Source: Rhizobacter sp. (lineage in GTDB: Bacteria > Pseudomonadota > Gammaproteobacteria > Burkholderiales > Burkholderiaceae_C). Taken from it: DNA of 64,000 nt. This document shows positions 60,481 through 64,000 of this stretch, in pieces. Position numbers and translations under genes: made by a program. The notes below the pieces were generated by a model. That model saw only the letters and a list, made by a program, of their open reading frames with translations. It did not search any database and was not told where the DNA came from. The first letter of the stretch is position 1. Every line of letters begins with the position of its first letter. The stretch lies in NCBI GenBank assembly GCA_019635355.1, contig JAHBZQ010000001.1, positions 1,984,001 to 2,048,000 on the forward strand. The letters are read 5' to 3'.

Positions 60481-60508
60481 TCAAGACGCGTTCCTTCGAG
60501 GCCGATAA
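60481..60508 (+). promoter_or_regulatory. Sigma-28 (FliA) promoter of motA-motB-cheY-cheZ
   Basis: TCAAGACG, 12 bases, GCCGATAA. The -10 is perfect and the spacing equals that of the distal flagellin promoter. It lies 60 bases before the motA start. Confidence 0.85.
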
Positions 60509-60567
60509 AGCCCTGAGCCCGCCAGCCAATCAGAGCCAGCGGGTGTGACGACGAAACACCAACGACC

Positions 60568-61428
60568 ATGTTTGTTCTTATTGGCTACGGCGTCGCCCTG
60601 GGTTGCATCTTCGGGGCCTACATCATTCACGGCGGCAACATGTCCGTGATCATCCACGCCTTGCCGACGGAACTGATGGCCATCCTGGGCGGCGCACTCG
60701 GCGCCTTCGTGGTGAACAACCAGCCCAAGGTGCTCAAGGCCACGATGGCCGCCCTGCCCACCCTGCTCAAGGGCAGCAAGTACACCAAGGCGCGCTACAT
60801 GGAGCTGCTCGCGCTGCTCTACGACATCCTGCAGAAGGCCCGCAAGGAAGGCCTGATGTCGATCGAGAAGGACGTGGAAGAGCCGCACACCTCGGCCCTC
60901 TTCAAGAAATACGCGACGGTGGGCAGCGACCACCACGTGGTCGAGTTCGTCACCGACTACCTGCGCATGATGGTCTCGGGCAACCTGAACGCCCACGAGA
61001 TCGAAAGCCTGATGGACAGCGAGATCGACACCCACCACCACGAGGCCCACGCGCCCGCAGCGGCGATCGCCCGGCTCGCCGGCGCCCTGCCCGCCTTCGG
61101 CATCGTGGCCGCGGTGCTGGGCGTGGTGAACACCATGGGCTCGGTGGGCCAGCCGCCCGCCATCCTGGGCGGCATGATCGGCTCCGCGCTCGTGGGCACC
61201 TTCCTCGGCATTCTTCTCGCCTACGCCGTCGCCGAGCCGCTCGCCGGCCTGATGGAGCAGAAGAACGACGAAGGCACCAAGGAACTCCAGTGCATCAAGA
61301 CCACGCTGCTTGCCAGCATGCAGGGCTACGCCCCGCAGGTCGCGGTCGAGTTCGGCCGCAAGGTCTTGTACTCGACAGAGCGCCCGACCTTCGCCGAACT
61401 CGAAGGCCACGTGAAGGGCAAGAAGTGA
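60568..61428 (+). CDS. motA: Flagellar stator protein MotA
   Basis: 286 residues. Four membrane helices; the cytoplasmic loop has the conserved charges near KYTKARYMELLALLYDILQK. The proton-path prolines lie in PAFGIVAAVLGVVNTMG and GIMLAYAVAEP-type ILLAYAVAEPLAGLMEQK. With MotB it forms the H+-driven stator. It is first in motA-motB-cheY-cheZ. Confidence 0.95.
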   Translation: MFVLIGYGVALGCIFGAYIIHGGNMSVIIHALPTELMAILGGALGAFVVNNQPKVLKATMAALPTLLKGSKYTKARYMELLALLYDILQKARKEGLMSIEKDVEEPHTSALFKKYATVGSDHHVVEFVTDYLRMMVSGNLNAHEIESLMDSEIDTHHHEAHAPAAAIARLAGALPAFGIVAAVLGVVNTMGSVGQPPAILGGMIGSALVGTFLGILLAYAVAEPLAGLMEQKNDEGTKELQCIKTTLLASMQGYAPQVAVEFGRKVLYSTERPTFAELEGHVKGKK

Positions 61429-61441
61429 AAGCACGCCTGAC

Positions 61442-61505
61442 CTCCGTTCGGGCTGAGCTTGTCGAAGCCCTTCGCTGCACTTCGACAAGCTCAGTGCGAA
61501 CGGAG
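61442..61505. repeat. REP-like repeat between motA and motB, copy 6
   Basis: Arms CTCCGTTCG-GGCTGAGCTTGTCGAAG and CTTCGACAAGCTCAG-TGCGAACGGAG pair nearly perfectly around CCCTTCGCTGCA. The core has A/T where copy 2 has G/C (CTTGTC / GACAAG against CCTGTC / GACAGG), so the pairing is kept. It fills most of the motA-motB gap. Confidence 0.9.
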
Positions 61506-61526
61506 CTGGGCAAGGGCTGAGACAAC

Positions 61527-62504
61527 ATGGCTGGCGATTCGAAAAAGCTCCAACCGATCATCATCAAGCGCGTCAAGAAGGGCGGCCACGCTGCTCATGG
61601 TGGCGCGTGGAAGATCGCGTATGCCGACTTCGTGACGGCGATGATGGCCTTCTTCCTGCTCATGTGGCTGCTCGGCTCCACGACCGAGGGCGACAAGAAG
61701 GGCATTGCCGACTATTTCAACTCGCCGCTCAAGGTGGCCCTGCTCTCCGGGGGCAGCGGCTCGGGCGATTCGTCGCACGTGGTCAAGGGTGGCGGCACCG
61801 ACCTCACCCGCTCGGGCGGCCAGGTCAAGCGCGGCGACATCGACACCACCCGCAGCACCATCAACCTCGCCGCCATGCGCGCCGAGCAGCGGGCCGGCGA
61901 GACCGGCAAGCTCGAGCAGGTGAAGGCGCACATCGAGAAGATGCTGCGCGAGGCCGAGCGCTTCGGCAACGTGAAGAACCAGGTCAAGCTCGACATGACC
62001 GCCGACGGCCTGCGCATCCAGATCATCGACGAGCAGAGCCGCCCCATGTTCGACAGCGGCAGCGCCGTGGTGAAGCCCTACATGCGCGAGCTGCTGCGAG
62101 ACATCGGCTCGGTGCTCGCCGAAGTGCCCAACCGCCTCACCCTCGAAGGCCACACCGACGCCCAGCCCTTCGCCGCCGACCGCAACGGCATGGGCTATGG
62201 CAACTGGGAGCTCTCGGCCGACCGCGCCAACGCCTCGCGCCGCGAGCTCACCGCGGGCGGCCTGCCGCTCGACCGTGTGCTGCGCGTGCAGGGCCTGGCC
62301 TCCAGCGTGCCCTTCGAGAAAGACGATCCGCTCGCCCCGAGCAACCGGCGCATCAGCATCATCGTGATGAACCGCGACGCGGAAGACCGCTTCTTCAACA
62401 AGCCGCCCCCTGCCGAAGAACCGCCGACGACGGCACCAGCTGTGCCCAAAGTCGCACCTGAAGCCGGTGTCGCCCCCTCAATAACCAATCCGAACGCCCG
62501 ATAA
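61527..62504 (+). CDS. motB: Flagellar stator protein MotB
   Basis: 325 residues. One membrane helix with the proton-carrying D34 in KIAYADFVTAMMAFFLLMWL. The periplasmic plug and linker lead to an OmpA-like peptidoglycan-binding domain (about 160-285): GLRIQIIDEQSRPMFDSGSA, LTLEGHTDAQPF, WELSADRANASRRELTAGGL and RRISIIVMN. A Pro/Ala-rich tail follows. Confidence 0.95.
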   Translation: MAGDSKKLQPIIIKRVKKGGHAAHGGAWKIAYADFVTAMMAFFLLMWLLGSTTEGDKKGIADYFNSPLKVALLSGGSGSGDSSHVVKGGGTDLTRSGGQVKRGDIDTTRSTINLAAMRAEQRAGETGKLEQVKAHIEKMLREAERFGNVKNQVKLDMTADGLRIQIIDEQSRPMFDSGSAVVKPYMRELLRDIGSVLAEVPNRLTLEGHTDAQPFAADRNGMGYGNWELSADRANASRRELTAGGLPLDRVLRVQGLASSVPFEKDDPLAPSNRRISIIVMNRDAEDRFFNKPPPAEEPPTTAPAVPKVAPEAGVAPSITNPNAR

Positions 62505-62533
62505 CAGCGGCAGTAGCACTGCGAGGTCCCGCC

Positions 62534-62929
62534 ATGAGCAACCCTGACATGAAGTTCCTGATCGTCGACGACTTCTCCACCATGCGCCGCATCGTGCGTG
62601 GCCTGCTGAAGGAGCTCGGCTACAACAACGCCGAAGAAGCCGAAGACGGCGTGGCGGCCCTCAACCTGCTGAAGAACGCGAAGTTCGACTTCGTCGTCAG
62701 CGACATCAACATGCCCAACATGAACGGCTTCGAGCTGTTGGCCGCCATCAAGGCCGAAGCAAGCCTGAAGCACATCCCGGTGCTGATGGTCACGGCCGAA
62801 GCCCGCAAGGAAGACATCGTGCGCGCCGCCCAGGATGGCGCCGCCGGCTACATCGTCAAACCTTTCACCAAGGCCACCTTGGAGGAGAAGGTTCAAAAGA
62901 TCATGCAAAAACTGGCCACCGCGGCCTGA
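62534..62929 (+). CDS. cheY: Chemotaxis response regulator CheY
   Basis: 131 residues. D12-D13, phospho-acceptor D57 (FVVSDINMPNMNG), T87 and K109 are at the same numbers as in E. coli CheY. Phosphorylated CheY binds FliM to switch rotation. It lies directly before cheZ, its phosphatase. Confidence 0.95.
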   Translation: MSNPDMKFLIVDDFSTMRRIVRGLLKELGYNNAEEAEDGVAALNLLKNAKFDFVVSDINMPNMNGFELLAAIKAEASLKHIPVLMVTAEARKEDIVRAAQDGAAGYIVKPFTKATLEEKVQKIMQKLATAA

Positions 62930-62942
62930 GGAGGGGGGAACC

Positions 62943-63599
62943 ATGAAGATGGACGACATCGCCGTGCTGTCGGCACCGGCCCCGGCAGCGGCCCCGACCC
63001 AAGGCGGCGCCTCGCCCGAGGTGTTCCAGCAACTCGGCATGATCACGCGCCAGCTGCACGACACCCTGCACCAGCTGGGTGTGATGCCCAAGCTGCAAAA
63101 CGCCGCCAACGGCCTGCCCGACGCACGCAGCCGCTTGAACTACATCGCCGAGAAGACCGGCAATGCCGCCAACAAGGTGTTGAACTCGGTCGACCAGGCG
63201 AAGGTGGAACACAACGCCATCGCCGCCGAGACACGCCGCATCGCCGCGGCGATCGTGGCCGACCCGGTGAAGGCCGTGGCCTCGGGCTCGGTGATGAACT
63301 TCGTGGGCGACGTCGAGGCTGCCACGGCGCGCATCGACCAGCACCTCACCGACATCATGATGGCGCAGGACTTTCATGACCTCACGGGGCAGGTGGTGGC
63401 CAAGGTGGTGTCGTTGGCGGCCGACCTGGAGGACAGCCTGGTGAAACTGCTGGTGCAGGCGGCGCCGCCTGAGGCGCAGAAGGTGATTGAGCACACCAAT
63501 GCGGCGCTGAATGGGCCGGTGGTGAACCCTGAGGGGCGGACCGACGTGGTCACGAACCAGGGTGAAGTGGACGATCTCCTGGCGAGTCTCGGGTTCTGA
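62943..63599 (+). CDS. cheZ: CheY-P phosphatase CheZ
   Basis: 218 residues. The long helical hairpin carries the catalytic segment IMMAQDFHDLTGQVVAKVV with Gln142. The C-terminal peptide VDDLLASLGF is the CheY-docking helix. AGGAGG precedes the ATG. It ends the mot-che run and is followed by a terminator. Confidence 0.95.
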   Translation: MKMDDIAVLSAPAPAAAPTQGGASPEVFQQLGMITRQLHDTLHQLGVMPKLQNAANGLPDARSRLNYIAEKTGNAANKVLNSVDQAKVEHNAIAAETRRIAAAIVADPVKAVASGSVMNFVGDVEAATARIDQHLTDIMMAQDFHDLTGQVVAKVVSLAADLEDSLVKLLVQAAPPEAQKVIEHTNAALNGPVVNPEGRTDVVTNQGEVDDLLASLGF

Positions 63600-63620
63600 G
63601 TTTTTCTCTTCTCTTGCGTG

Positions 63621-63645
63621 AGGGCGGCCGTTTGGTCGCCCTTTT
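63621..63645 (+). terminator. Intrinsic terminator of motABcheYZ
   Basis: AGGGCGGCC-GTTT-GGTCGCCCT, nine pairs including one G-U, followed by four T. It lies 21 bases after the cheZ stop and directly before long repeat C. Confidence 0.85.
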
Positions 63646-63654
63646 GCATTTGGG

Positions 63655-64000
63655 GCACTGCGTGGCGGCATGCCGGGTCTCGCCCCGGCGGGCGAGTTAC
63701 TTCTTTTGCTTCGCCAAAAGAAGTAACCAAGAAAAGGCGACCCGACGGTGGCGGTCCGGCCGCAGGCCGGACTGCTCTGCGGTGCTCGGTCTTGAGGGGC
63801 CGCGCCGAACTCACTTCGCGGCCGTTGGCCGCTGCGTTCAGACAGGCGGCGCGAAGTCAGTTCACGAAGCGCGCTTGCGCGCGCGCCCCTCAAGCCCTGC
63901 GCTCCTCGACGCCACCCACGGGAAGCGGTGCGATACGGCTCGCTTCGCATCGCCTCGCCTCCCCCTGTTCGGCCTCATATCACCGTTCGCCCTGAGCTTG
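63655..64000 (+). repeat. Long structured repeat, copy C (runs off the window)
   Basis: Starts GCACTGCGTGG after the cheZ terminator and follows copy A almost base for base. The tall stem is TTACTTCTTTTG / CAAAAGAAGTAA (63697-63726), where copy A has TTACTTTCTTTG / CAAAGAAAGTAA: both arms changed together. It ends in the start of a REP-like palindrome cut by the window edge. Confidence 0.85.
63981..64000. repeat. REP-like repeat, copy 7 (truncated by window end)
   Basis: CACCGTTCGCCCTGAGCTTG equals the first arm of copy 3, at the same place relative to the long repeat. Confidence 0.75.

Noticed and set aside
41272..61505. CRISPR array or transposon ends
   Set aside because: The recurring palindromes are scattered singly by kilobases, with no regular spacers, no cas genes and no transposase in the window.

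Overview
The window is high-GC DNA in Burkholderiales style. An FlhDC master regulator sits beside FlhF/FlhG, there are TctC-type (Bug) binding proteins, and dispersed palindromes with the CTTCGACAGGCTCAG core recur. I infer a motile betaproteobacterium of the Rubrivivax-Leptothrix-Rhizobacter type; the genus is not proven. No tRNA, rRNA, CRISPR array, transposase or integrase was seen.

Layout. (1) 1-6,443: mixed genes: a partial CDS, a Bug-type binding protein, a PAS-GGDEF cyclase, an SRPBCC protein with its MerR regulator, TruD, a TPR protein and a membrane methyltransferase. (2) 6,444-11,089: minus-strand flagellar operon flhF-flhG-fliA, then a soluble chemoreceptor and the methyltransferase. 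(3) 11,501-25,032: a beta-glucan (laminarin-like) utilisation locus. It has a GH1 beta-glucosidase, a clan GH-A lipoprotein, a LacI regulator, a sugar ABC transporter, an AraC regulator, two GH16 enzymes and three related secreted proteins. Two perfect LacI-type operators flank the regulator. (4) 25,237-33,978: a chemosensory-like signalling operon. It encodes a 1,991-residue Ser/Thr kinase-ATPase-GAF-HPt-HATPase protein, a membrane-anchored MCP-like coiled coil, a CheX-like protein, a pseudoreceiver-CheX fusion and a CheY-like receiver. (5) 33,979-34,750: a pair of long structured repeats in inverted orientation. (6) 34,742-55,102: an MCP, an outer-membrane protein, flhA/flhB, fliR to fliF (minus), fliE (plus), three small secreted or outer-membrane proteins, ycgR, fliT and fliS. 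(7) 55,246-63,599: fliD, two flagellins, flhDC, motAB, cheY and cheZ, followed by a third copy of the long repeat.

How it fits together. FlhDC (class I) and FliA (sigma-28) are both here. Sigma-28-like promoters can be read upstream of the distal flagellin and motA, more weakly upstream of fliD, and tentatively upstream of the kinase operon. The export gate (FlhAB, FliPQR, FliO), C-ring and MS-ring (FliFGMN), ATPase complex (FliHIJ), hook-length control (FliK), filament and cap (FliC, FliD, FliS, FliT), stator (MotAB), switch signalling (CheY, CheZ) and c-di-GMP brake (YcgR, with a diguanylate cyclase elsewhere) form a nearly complete motility island. Rod and hook genes (flg) and cheA/cheW lie outside the window. 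The glucan locus implies secreted GH16 depolymerisation, ABC import and intracellular GH1 cleavage under LacI control.

The least conventional items are the kinase/CheX operon, the covarying long repeats downstream of three chemotaxis-type genes, and the family of secreted proteins around the glucan locus. All functional statements are read from motifs and context; no database search was possible.
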